A DNA stretch of 64,000 nt from Symbiodinium natans (taxonomy: Eukaryota; Sar; Dinophyceae; Suessiales; Symbiodiniaceae), in contig CAJNDS010002149.1 of the NCBI GenBank assembly GCA_905221605.1, positions 417,972 to 481,971 of the forward strand, given 5' to 3'. The position numbers and the translations under genes were made by a program. The notes under the pieces were generated by a model. That model saw only the letters and a program-made list of their open reading frames with translations. It made no database searches and was not told where the DNA came from. The first letter of the stretch is position 1; each line of letters begins with the position of its first letter. Below, piece after piece: positions 1 through 9,751 of the stretch.

Positions 1-2
1 CG

Positions 3-3000
3 ACTACTCTCGACTCTGACCGAGGAGCTACTCCCCTGCTCTTACCGGCGGATACGGAGCATGAAGAGAGTTTCTCCTTCAGCACGCAGGAGCAGCCTGT
101 TTGTGCAGAAGGTACGGCTAGTGTAAACAAGTGGCTTTTGAGGAGTAGGAGAAAGACCACTCCCAGAAAGACAGCACTGGCCTTTGTTAAAGCGGAGTCG
201 CCAGTCGGCCTCAGTGGCCCCAAATTCTTTCCCGCGTCTCAGCAACTTGTACAGCTTCAGTGGGAACCAGACTACCTTCAGGGCATACTGGTCAAAAAAC
301 CAGGAAGAAGCATGCCCTCGTGGAACCACGAAACCGAAAGCAAGCCAAGCTGTGGCACAAGTTAGAGGTTCAACTCGACGGACAGCACGCTATCAGTGCC
401 GAAGCCGAAGAGACAATCATTGAACTAGCGGACCAAGCCCCTCAGAACGAAGGGCTATTGGAGCACTGGACCTTGGAGCAGCTTTTCAGCTGTGCTTCTC
501 GAGGCCCGTCGGTAGGGGTATCACCCTTGAGGATGGCTCTCAAGGACGTGCAACAGCAGCTAAGCCTTCCCTCCAAAGAACCACTTCAAATTCGCTCTTC
601 CAATGTCACCAGTTGGAGGGCGGAAATTGTTACCTGGCTTGACCAACTCAAGGAGCCGGTAGTGTGCCTTCAAGAAACCCACCTTATCGGAGACTCAAGA
701 GAGTCAGCGGCCCGGAAAGCAGCACGATGCGGCTATGAGTTGCATGGCGGGTCGGGCTCCCCTGGTCAAGGGAAAGGAGTCCTCGGAGGTACGGGGATCT
801 TGGTCCGTAAGCATTGGCAAGCCCGGTTCTTAAATCATGTTTCTTTTGAGGGGGGCGGTTTCACTGCAGTTGCGGTCAGAACTAGACAGGCGGAGATTGC
901 ATGTTTCAGCGTCTACTTGCGGTCAGGTGTAGCGTATGATTCGCACCCTAATGCTGAAATCCTGTCCCACCTAATGGCAAATATAAAGGCTCACTCCGGG
1001 CACTGGTTTGCCATAGGGGATTGGAATGTGGCTCCGGAGGAGCTCCTGGCCAGTAACATCCTCAGTGAACTCCAGGCCTACCCGATTGTGACTGGGCAGG
1101 CTACGTGTGATAGCGGCAACGAACTTGACTACTGCATCTGCAGTAGCAAGCTCAGGAGCATCTCCAGCATCGCTGCAGATTGGACTGCTCCACATCGGCC
1201 CCACTCTAGCCTGATCCTCACTTGCGATACGATGGGGGGCCAGTGTAAGGTTTTCCAGCTTCCTGCGTTTGGACCTGTTGGTGAAGTGGCAGGGTGTAGC
1301 AGGAAATTGCTGTGCATCACGCATATCAAGTGGATGGGGCGCGAGATTTCTGATGAAGTCTCGCTGGCATTTGCCGCCCTGGCACAAGAGTGTTCGGCAA
1401 CGGTGTGTCCCGAAGAAACCGCCGTCCGGGGCATCACCTTGTCATTGAAACACGGTCGACTTCTGGCCCCGTCCAAAGTCTATAAGTACACGGACAATCA
1501 TGCAAAATGGCAGAGGCTGCAGGTCTGGACAAATAAAACCCCCCAAAAAATCATCAAGGCCGATGAGCTCGAGAACCTGTTGTCAGGCCTGATTGATTCC
1601 GAGGCCCAGGAAATCAATGGCGACAAACAGGCAAAGATCAAATCCCTTCTCGCCGGGGAAGACGACATCGATACCCGCAAGTGGATCGAGGACGAAGCCT
1701 CAAAGGCCCAAAAGGAGCACGTCCGTTGCGATAAGGAGCGTTACAAGGAGTGGCTTGACGGCGCCGTTCAGAAAGGAATGAGGCCTCTCTTCCGTGCCAT
1801 GAAAAGCCATGAATCTGGTCTGGATAGGCCTTTCCAAACAATGGAACCCATGCTACGTCCATACTGTCGATTGGCCCAGTGGCAACCGATTTGGCAAGGA
1901 GAGTTCGAGCCTGTTCCAACCGTTTTTCCCCTACTGCTCGAAGAAGCCAAGCGAGAGGCCGAGCTACTCCCTCCGCTAGACCCGCTGGCAATCATGCTCC
2001 GCATCAAACGTCTGCCTCTGAAAGCCCCAGGACCAGATGGATGGACGATTCCCTTCCTTAAAGCCCTGCCTGAAAAACGGGTCGAGGATCTCACCCATTT
2101 CTTTCACCTTGTGGAAAAAACCGGCCAGGCCCCGCATCAGTGGTGTACCACTCAGGTCACCATGCTTGTTAAGTCGGAAGAGATTGAACGCCCGATTGCT
2201 TTATGCCATGTAGCGTACAAGCTTTGGACCCAAGCCAGGTACAACCTGGTGGCTGAATGGATAGCCCGCTTTGAGCTTGTAGCCCCGTGGGACGCGGCCC
2301 GTCCAGGACAAGCTTGCTTGGACATTTCTGTCCGCAGAGTCTTCCTCTCCGAAATCAGCCGTTCGAGAGGTTTAAGTCGGGTGAGTATTTTCATCGACCT
2401 CACGACCTTTTATGAGACAGTCGAGCATGAGCTGTTGATCCAACAAGCCAAAATCCTGGGTTTCCCCCAGGTCGTCCTCAATATAGCGCTCCAGATATAT
2501 CGAGGCGAAAGACTGATCTCCTCTGAGGGTCGAGTTTCTCACCCCTTATGGGCCAGCAGGGGCATAATGGCAGGCTGCCCCATAGCCCCTGCCCTGGCAA
2601 AGCTGGCACTGTTTCCCACTTGCCAGAAAGTTTACCAGTCGAACCGGATCCAGTCCATGGATGTATGGCTGGATGACATCTCTGTCGATGTCGAGCACCG
2701 CGAACCGCAGACAGCAGCAAGGCAGGCGCTTGCAGTGTTCCGCACGCTTCAGTCGGAGCTAGGAGCAGCCAAGCTGCAGCTCAGCATCCGGAAGTCCGCT
2801 TTTGTATGCTCTGATGGGTCTGCGGAAAAAGAACTCCGTATCAGGAGAAAGGTCAAAGAGCCGCAGGTGCAAAGTCTCGTCAAAGACCTGGGGGCGGATT
2901 CGTCTGGAGGCCGAAGGAGGCGGGTAAAGACCTCAAACAGCCGCATTCAGAAAGCGGTCAAGAGGAGCGGCAAACTTCATCGGTTAGGGCTAGGCCAGAA

Positions 3001-5209
3001 AAAGCATGCGATTCGCGCTTTCAAAACCAGCGCCTTTACGGCAGGCACCTGGGGGCACCAGGCCCAAGGGCTATCTCCAAAGAGAATGAAGGTGGTGAGG
3101 GGAATGGCGGTGTCCCACTCCACCAGACTGGCGCTTGGTTCAGCGGACGTGGTCTTTGATATGGGCGAGTTTAATGTCCAAGACCCGGTTATCCGCATCG
3201 TTCTGGAACATTGGGACAGCCTAAGCCGGTGCGTTGCTATCAATGGCCCGTGCGCGCCACGCTTTCAACAAGCATGGGGGGTAACGTGGAAAAGACTTGC
3301 GAGAGCGGCTCACCCCTGGAGACTAGCAGCTGGCCCGATTGCAGCTATGGTGTGCTACCTTCGCGACATGGGTTTTGAAGCTCCCACCATGGAAGTCTGG
3401 TCGAGGCCAGACCTCACCATTAGACTCGAGTGGGGAAACGCCATTACGGCACGGCAGGTGAAGGAGCAGCTGCGTGGAGCCATGCTGCGCGATCGTTGGG
3501 GGCGAATTGCAAGCCAGCACGGCGGCGGAGGAGCCGAGCATGGTTTAGATTGGTCGACCCACAGGAGCCTGCTAAGAAAGGCCAAAGGGAACACTCTAAA
3601 GGTAACAGGGCTACGTATGGTCTGGCAAGGCGCTGTAGCCTTCAATGGACATGGCGGGCACGCGGTGTGCACGAGGTGCGGTGGGGCCAACTCCTTCGTG
3701 CATGCGCTCCACACTTGCCCTGCGTGGGCAGCGCACGACATTGGCCCCGACCCTGAGTGGAGGAGCAGGGTGGATGCACCAGAATGTTTCTGGCTGAGAG
3801 GGCTAGTCCCAGCCCCACTTACCAAGCACCCTGACCACCCTCCCTTGGTCCTTGAAACCCTTGTTGAGGGAAACCTTGAAGAAGCGGCGCAGAGTTGCCA
3901 ACCTGTCTGGTTTGGTACAGACGGATCAGGAGGACCACAGGCCTCCGATCCCAGGCTCAGAATGGCAACCTGGAGCTTAGTTGCCATACAGCGCAAGGAC
4001 GGCCATCTGCCGGCATGCTGCTGGCAAGGCCCGGAGCCGGATCCAGCCTACAAGATTGTGGGGTATGCGGTGGGAGCCCTTCAGGTAGGTTTCACGGTCA
4101 ATGACGCCGAGTCAAAGGCACTTGACTTCCTGTTGGGCCTGTCCAACCAAAACAATTTTGTTGCCTGTGATAGCAAAATTGCGCTCACCAGACTTAAAAA
4201 CCCCAACGCCCATTTCCTTTGGCCTGGTATATGGACCGCAGGTCAGGATGACCGTAATAGATTAAAACCGGTCTGGACAAAAGGGCACTTAACCAAAGAG
4301 GAGCACGCAGCCAGGCATGGCGCAGGCTCCCTATGGGCCTGGGAAGCCAACAGACATGCAGACTGGCTGTGCGGTCAGAAGGCCAAAGAGATTCTGTCAC
4401 AAGAGCATGTGGCAAAAGTCAAGCTAATTGACAGCACTGCACGAGAGATCTCCACTTTCTTAGGAAAGCGAGCTGAGTTCCTCCTCGCCAACTGCCCGCT
4501 GCCCTCAGCTAATGAAGTCAAATTTGAGAGAAAGGCTAAGGCCAAGGCCGCGCCTCCCCCCAAAAAAGGACCCAATAAAAAACAGCTTCTTTTGCATGCA
4601 GTCAAGGAGGCGAGTCCTCAGACCATGCACAATTGGAAGATCTCTAGCGGAGAAAGCACCAACAACCTGTGCATTAAGTGTGAAGGGTGCGGGCTTTACG
4701 TGCAACAAGTCGATCCGCATGAGGTGGTTGTGCACGTTCTTCAGTTCCCGTGCCAGAGTCTGCCTGTGCCCACCTCGACTCCGTGGGGCTTTCATGTGTC
4801 TCACCACATGATCAACCTTGGAGAGTCAGTGGTATGCAAAAAGTGTGGCGCTTTCCAAGCTGTCAGAATCCTAAAGGCCAAACCGGGATGTCAAGGAAGG
4901 TGCAGCCAGGTCTGCAAGAAGCCTAATAGCAAATTCCAGGAAGCCCAAAAAAGAAGCCTAGACCCCAAGGCAGGCGTGAAAGCCTTCTTTGGCTTGAGGC
5001 AGAGTTGCTCGCCCCATCCCGCAGCCGTTGTGCCTTCAAACACCAGCGTAAGTGAAGCAGTGGCAAGTAGCAGTACAGGAGAGTCTCTCCCTCAGATTCC
5101 TCCTTTGCCTCCTCAGACCACACCTGCTTTTCCCAAGCCTAAAGAAAAAATTAAAGCCAAAGCAAAAAAGGATGGCCTGACACAAACCGCTCTCTCTTTT
5201 AGGAAGTGA
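3..5209 (+). CDS. LINE ORF: APE-type endonuclease - reverse transcriptase - RNase H
   Basis: Catalytic protein for target-primed reverse transcription. Counting from 260 (1649 codons): an endonuclease/exonuclease/phosphatase-fold domain ~110-320 (N115, LQET with E139, GDWN 253-256, PHRPHSS near 311-317); RT ~560-860 with APGPDGW 589-595, FIDL around D713 and WLDD 803-806, where most families have Y/FADD; a CxxC…HxxC zinc finger ~1137-1153; RNase H ~1215-1370 with D1221, E1284, D1304, D1368; then a Lys/Pro-rich, Cys-containing tail. No ATG precedes 260 in this frame. A different frame is open from base 3 to 362 and joins smoothly by a -1 shift at the A6 run near 294-299, so the ORF probably continues from outside the window through either a single-base indel or frameshifting. 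The stop is 3 bases before the next ATG. Confidence 0.88.
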
Positions 5210-5212
5210 GCT

Positions 5213-6643
5213 ATGGGAAAAGGATGGAAGAAAGGACACGGCAAATCCAAAGGCCTCAAAGGCAAGCAATCCAGATTGCCACAAGAAGAGCTGGATGCAG
5301 CATGGGAGGTGAACATGGAAAGAAGCGCGCGAGATCTCCCTACAAAAAGCCCCGGCTCGATCTCCAGGAGTAAAGCAAGGAGCCACGCTAGGCATCTTGC
5401 CTTAGCGGAAAGCGATGCGCGTTTTCGGGCAAACTCAACACCTCGCCCTACACCACCTGCTCCTCCGCCAAGCAGGCGAGGACAGGAGGAAGACGTGCCC
5501 GAAGATCCTTCGGATGAAACCCAGGAGTGGCGCTCCGATCAGCTTTCCCCCTGGGAACGAAGGGTCAAGTTAAGAAGCTCCTCTGCTTCAAGCGGGCACA
5601 GAAGGGAAGAGGTTCTCTCCCGAAATGAGGCTCCTCTGCTAAGCTCCTCCTCATTGAACCCTGGGCACCCTGACGCCCACGCGGAGGTTGAGGATCTCAC
5701 CTCTCTTCTTGACCCCGCAAGCTTTCCCGAGAGCTCAGGGCGGCCCCAGGACAACGAAGCATCCGAGGCAAGCCCTCAGACAGTTAGGGCGACTAGTTCA
5801 GGAAGAAGCGCCGCAGTGGCAGCAGATGCGCGTCAGAGGGCAGACCCACAGGAAGCCGCGTTCCACTTTCAAGGACAGTGGAAGGCACACCGCGGCAAGC
5901 CAAAGGAACCTCTGCATTATCTTCCTGTCAACCTGGTCATGATCCATGACGTCACCCACAGCCTCCAGGTTAGGGACACCATGGATCTGACTATGCTCAT
6001 GTTCGGCCGTACGCGAGTAGCCTATGTAGCCGAATCGGCTCCCCTGGTGTGGAAATTTTCGGATGAAAGCCAAGCCGAAGAAGAGCGTATCAGTAATATC
6101 TTTCCCCGGTTAACGGCGAAGGTCTACTGGTATGGGCTTGTGCGCGTCCGCCTGCTGTGGCAGGGTGGAGAGCAGGTGTTTCCATTTTACATGTCGCTGC
6201 AGGAGCGATGTGTTCCAGGGGTTGAGGTTCTCACCCGATTCGGCGCTGGAAGCCAGAGCTGCTTCCAGTTCTTGTGTTACATGGCCATCATTTTGGCCTT
6301 TCTTCGAGCTGAAGGGTGGACCCTCCGCGATTTGGGGCCGCTAAATGTAGCCGTGAGTCGTACCACGGCAAATTCCCCCTATCCGAGGCTCATCTTCTTC
6401 GACACGAACGAATGGACATGGGAAGGCAAAGAAGCCAAACACAGCTGGACAGGCTTTTGGGCGCTTGTGGCGGATTTCAGCCCTTCACGCCAAGGCTGGC
6501 TTCGTGACAAGCTCAGACACGTTGGCGTTTACCCTAGGTGGTGCGCGGAAACGCTGTTAATGGAGTGTCAGCCCTTCTGGAGCCATCTCAGCGAACAGGG
6601 CATTATCGACTCGGGAGGGCCCCGTTTCAGTGATCTGCGATGA
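5213..6643 (+). CDS. LINE second ORF with protein-kinase-like domain
   Basis: 476 codons starting with ATG 3 bases after the upstream TGA, a spacing that suits coupled termination-reinitiation. Residues 1-215 are basic, then Ser/Pro/Glu-rich and probably disordered. Residues ~225-430 look like a protein-kinase fold: K281 in PLVWKF matches the ATP-binding lysine, LRDLGPLN 371-378 matches the catalytic loop HRDLKPxN with D373 and N378 at the right spacing, and FFDTN with D397 stands where DFG would be. The HRD histidine is Leu and the glycine loop is weak, so it may be a divergent kinase, a small-molecule phosphotransferase or a pseudokinase. The same domain is kept open in the partial copy at 14713-16035. 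I know of no standard LINE protein with this domain. The kinase call is inference from motif order and spacing. Confidence 0.75.
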   Translation: MGKGWKKGHGKSKGLKGKQSRLPQEELDAAWEVNMERSARDLPTKSPGSISRSKARSHARHLALAESDARFRANSTPRPTPPAPPPSRRGQEEDVPEDPSDETQEWRSDQLSPWERRVKLRSSSASSGHRREEVLSRNEAPLLSSSSLNPGHPDAHAEVEDLTSLLDPASFPESSGRPQDNEASEASPQTVRATSSGRSAAVAADARQRADPQEAAFHFQGQWKAHRGKPKEPLHYLPVNLVMIHDVTHSLQVRDTMDLTMLMFGRTRVAYVAESAPLVWKFSDESQAEEERISNIFPRLTAKVYWYGLVRVRLLWQGGEQVFPFYMSLQERCVPGVEVLTRFGAGSQSCFQFLCYMAIILAFLRAEGWTLRDLGPLNVAVSRTTANSPYPRLIFFDTNEWTWEGKEAKHSWTGFWALVADFSPSRQGWLRDKLRHVGVYPRWCAETLLMECQPFWSHLSEQGIIDSGGPRFSDLR

Positions 6644-6829
6644 GCCAGAAGGTGAGTTTCTCCCTGAGCTGCGGCGAGAATCTTGTCAAGTCTGTAAAGA
6701 CTCTGAGGGATGGTGAGGTTCTCCCTGCCCGTAGCTCTTCCCGTAGCATCTCGGATGCCTTCATAAGCTCGGCCGTGTTTAGCAGGCCAAGGCATTCCCG
6801 AGAGTAGTTGTTCTCACGTTTCACCTTAA

Positions 6830-6852
6830 CTTCCGGGACTTTGGTCCCGAAG
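6830..6852 (+). other. Conserved 3'-tail hairpin of the LINE family
   Basis: GGGAC-TTTG-GTCCC forms a 5-bp stem, extended outward by CTTC/GAAG around one bulged C. Homologous hairpins sit at the same distance from the tail in the other copies: GGAAT-TTCG-GTTCC at 7229-7242, GGAAC-TTCG-GTTCC at 9685-9698 and 12140-12153, GGAAC-TCCG-GTTCC at 14644-14657, and GGGAC-TTTG-GTTCC at 16229-16242. The A-T to G-C exchange on both sides keeps pairing. It is probably the RT recognition element shared by autonomous and non-autonomous members. Confidence 0.7.
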
Positions 6853-6900
6853 AGCCTAATTGGCTGGCGACTCAGCCCGCTTTCGAGTGATATATGTGAC

Positions 6901-7295
6901 TTGCGTTCAGTTTAGTACAGGCACTGCCCATTTATCGGTTCCAGACCTTTTGCCTTTTCTGAGTGAGCCGGAAGTGGGTGAGTTTCTCCCCTGTACTGGC
7001 AGGGCTGATAGGGTAGGCAGTACAGACCAGGCAGTTCAACCTGCAGAACATTTTGCCTAGGGCTTTGTACAGTGCCAAACCAGTGAGTAGCCGTAGGCCG
7101 CCGAGCTTCTCGCGGAACTGGTTAAGCCCTTTATTCTTCTCTCGGTGCTCCCTGCACATAGTACGGCCGTGTTAAGCAGGCCAAGGACACCTCGAGAGAC
7201 CATTTTCCGTGCATAGTTAATACCTACCGGAATTTCGGTTCCGAAGAGCCTAACCTGGCTAGCGACGCAGCCCGCTTTCGAGTGATATATGTGAC
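6901..7295 (+). mobile_element. 5'-truncated copy of the 305-codon-ORF unit
   Basis: Begins directly after the LINE tail at 6900 and matches the last ~390 bases of the full unit (compare 14320-14710): TTGCGTTCAGTTTAGTACAG, the GAGTTTCTCCCCTGTAC block, the hairpin and the GTGATATATGTGAC tail. It contains no coding part. This is what an incomplete reverse-transcription product inserted at a pre-existing tail would look like. Confidence 0.8.
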
Positions 7296-7304
7296 TGGCT
7301 CAAG
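7296..7304 (+). other. Spliced-leader 3'-end remnant at unit 5' boundary
   Basis: TGGCTCAAG, the last nine bases of the dinoflagellate spliced leader (…CCATTTTGGCTCAAG), stands at the first base of unit A. The same bases start units B (9753-9761) and C (12208-12216), each preceded by one C. This is expected if the retroposed RNA had been trans-spliced and reverse transcription stopped inside the leader. Confidence 0.6.
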
Positions 7305-7423
7305 ATCTCGGCTCAACCCCGGTGGGGTGCACAGGTAGCAGAGCGGTAGCTGTGTGAACCAGCCTCGAGTCCCCTAACTGCTTTGGGTACCAGGCCTGCT
7401 TTTTCACAGCCTTCATTTAAGCC

Positions 7424-8341
7424 ATGTCCAGAGCACCTGTGCAGTCGAGATCCTCACTGCCGGCAAGTGACGGGTTGGAGTCATCTCACCCAACTTGCGA
7501 TGCAGAGAGCCAGAAAGAAGGCACGGCCCGACTGGAGGGCGAAGCAGCCCGGCTTGGGGAACTCTTCCCTTATGCGAGTCCTCTTACAGCCGGCTGTGGA
7601 GTTTCTCCAGCCTTGGAAGACCGGGTTAGATGCTCGATCAGCCTGGCAAATCCAGAGCGAACTTGGGCCCATAGAGCCAATTGTGGTCCCAGCCAAAGCA
7701 GGACTTTCCACCAAGTACTCTGCTTTCGCTGGCTTCACAAGGGCCGGAAAGAGTGGCTGCTCCTCTCCGAGGACAGCAGCGTGTATTTTGTTCGCACCAG
7801 CAAATCCGGCAAAACAGTCAGAGCCGGACCTTGTGGGCAATGGAGATGCATGGAAGACCCAGCAGAGCTCCACGGGGGAACGGGAGGCGACCCGCCCGTG
7901 CAGTGGCTTCGCCTTTTGAACTTCAATTGCACTGGCTGTGGTAACATTCCAACCCATAACCTCAATTTCGTGCCAGGTCCTGGGAAAAGGCAACCAGAGA
8001 TCTTGCATGGAGAGGATGGAAGACGCATCGAGCTCCACTGTGCCCTTTGTCTTGAAAACTTCCTGGCGTGCACGTGGAGCTGGCCGAGCTTTGACCAAGC
8101 AGTCAGGAGACCGGTGTTTCTGGACGACGCCTCCCTGGCCGGCTTGCGTCAGGTAGGTCACCAAGTTATGGAGCCCGTTGATCCTTCGCTGGCGCCGCTG
8201 TCTTCTGCAGCCAGCGCACATGGCTGGACCTTCCCTGAGGAAGGGTGTTCTCTGGATCTAGACTCCCCAGAAGAAGCATGCAGCAGTGATTGGCTAGTGT
8301 GTGGCTTTGAAGACTTGGAAGACATCCCCTGGGAGGTCTGA
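7424..8341 (+). CDS. 305-aa unknown protein of the non-autonomous unit, copy A
   Basis: ATG start, intact, 305 codons. I do not recognise the family. The N-terminal ~90 residues are Ser/Glu/Ala-rich; residues ~95-165 look globular (FRWLHKGRKEWLLL, SVYFVRTSKSGKTV); two CxxC pairs, C169/C172 (NCTGCGN) and C206/C209 (HCALCL), could bind one zinc; the C-terminal ~60 residues are acidic. There is no RT, nuclease or membrane segment. The length is the same in copies B and C, with scattered substitutions and no stops. The protein could act in RNA binding or packaging, but that is a guess. Confidence 0.7.
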   Translation: MSRAPVQSRSSLPASDGLESSHPTCDAESQKEGTARLEGEAARLGELFPYASPLTAGCGVSPALEDRVRCSISLANPERTWAHRANCGPSQSRTFHQVLCFRWLHKGRKEWLLLSEDSSVYFVRTSKSGKTVRAGPCGQWRCMEDPAELHGGTGGDPPVQWLRLLNFNCTGCGNIPTHNLNFVPGPGKRQPEILHGEDGRRIELHCALCLENFLACTWSWPSFDQAVRRPVFLDDASLAGLRQVGHQVMEPVDPSLAPLSSAASAHGWTFPEEGCSLDLDSPEEACSSDWLVCGFEDLEDIPWEV

Positions 8342-9751
8342 CCTAATACGGCCCCAACCCACCCAAATTGCAGGAGCTATGCCCTGCCAGAATCAAGGGT
8401 GAGACTCTCCCCTCCGGAATCCATTGTCATAGAGGAGACTCTCCCTTTTCAAGCAAGGATGTACAAATCAAAGCGAAACTGCTTGCAGTGATTGCATAAG
8501 GATGCAGGTTAGAGCGAAAGCAGTTCAGTGCCCAGTCCCGGCACCCCCCCTTTCCATCCAACGGAATAGGTTCGCAGTTGTTCCGTTGGACACCCGGCAG
8601 GACTGGCCGCCATGATGCGGCCTGTGTTCAGCCTGACACCGGTCCGGCACCTTTGCTCGGTCTGTCAAGCAGACCGCCGGACCGGGTTTTCGGGCTCAGG
8701 TGCTTGCGGGTACTTACAGGCCCAACACGGGGTTCTCGCAAACGCAGCGCACGTACGGAAAACGTCAGTACCGGTCCCTGTAGATCCTCACTGGTTGATG
8801 AGGGGAGGGTTGCGCGCTGAGATGTTGAGGAACGGACGAGGATCCAAGTACACCGGCAGGTTGAGGCCGAGGGCATGATGCCCTGCATCAGTTTGGGGTT
8901 ACCCGTGTTTGGCCTTTGAGTATTTCCTTAGTCTGTCCCTGCAGGGTGTGTTGTTTTCTCCTGGTGGTGCAAGCCCAGCCAGGAGGAGCCTAGCGGCAGG
9001 CGTTGTTTGGTAGGGACCAAAACCTAGGCTGACGGACAGCCTGAGGCACCAGATTGCGGAGGTTAAAGGCTGTGGCTCGGTGCCCGAAAGCCTGCCCAGC
9101 TGAGATGCCCAAATCAACCAAGCCCTCCCTGCGTGCAAGTGGTGTGGGCTCCTCTGGAGCCGCTGAGGTTGAACCAGTGAGTAAGAGCGAGAAAGCTGGT
9201 TCTTCCTCCCTGGTGAGTAAGTGCGAGAAAACCAGGTCAGCATACGGGGCAAACAGGAGCTCAGTGCTGCTGCGGCATGAGTTTCTGGGGTCTAGGTTAG
9301 TAAGTGCGAGAAAGCTTAGGCCTGCTCCGGAGGTTGGCGACTTTTGCCATCCACTTGTTTGCAGTTTGTACAGGCATTGCCCATGTGTCGGTTCCGGACC
9401 TTCTGCCTTTTCTGAGTGAGCCGAATGTGGGCGAGTTTCTCCCCTGTACAGGCAGGGCTTATAGGGTAGGCAGTACAGACCAGGCAGTTCAACCTGCAGA
9501 ACATTTGCCTAGGGCTTTGTATAGAGCCAAACCAGTGAGTAGCCGTAGGCCGCCGAGCTTCTCGCGGAACTGGTTAAGCCCTCATTGCTTTCTCTCGGTG
9601 TTCCCTGCACATAGTTCGGCCGTGTTAAGCAGGCCAAGGACACCTCGAGAGTTTTTCCTTTTCTGTGCATAGTTAATGTTTTCCGGAACTTCGGTTCCGA
9701 AGAGCCTAACCTGGCTAGCGACGCAGCCCGCTTTCGAGTGATATATGTGAC

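Larger units (their letters stand above)
1..6900 (+). mobile_element. Non-LTR retrotransposon (LINE), 5' end outside window
   Basis: Autonomous non-LTR element running in from the left edge. It contains a long endonuclease/RT/RNase H frame, a second frame with a kinase-like domain, and a ~257-base 3' UTR ending in a hairpin and the tail GTGATATATGTGAC at 6900. There is no poly(A) or simple-repeat tail. The next retroelement copy begins immediately after the tail. A partial second copy of this LINE (its last ~1.6 kb) lies at 14711-16294 in the same orientation. The 5' UTR and any first ORF are not in the window, so total length is unknown. Confidence 0.88.
7296..9751 (+). mobile_element. Non-autonomous LINE-tail unit A
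   Basis: 2456-base unit starting TGGCTCAAG immediately after the previous GTGAC tail and ending with its own tail. It contains a 128-base leader, a 305-codon ORF and a ~1.4-kb 3' UTR. Only the last ~150 bases resemble the LINE 3' end (GGCCGTGTTAAGCAGGCCAAGG, hairpin, tail), so it probably depends on the LINE RT. The 3' UTR carries several copies of GTGAGTAAG(A/T)GCGAGAAA and GAGTTTCTCCCC blocks. Confidence 0.85.

Noticed and set aside
7310-7385. tRNA-like segment (GGTAGCAGAGCGGTAGC ... CCTCGAGTCCCC) near the 5' end of each unit
   Set aside because: Resembles A and B boxes of a tRNA-derived SINE head, but no cloverleaf can be drawn and spacing is poor. The leader-end explanation for the boundary is stronger.
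7481-8221. Antisense open frame of 246 codons in the array units
   Set aside because: Mirror of the 305-codon ORF; its length differs between the three copies and it has no motif, while the sense ORF is invariant in length.
8578-9252. Several 80-120-codon frames in the 3' UTR of the array units
   Set aside because: Frames and lengths change between units A, B and C through indels, which is not expected for a conserved protein.
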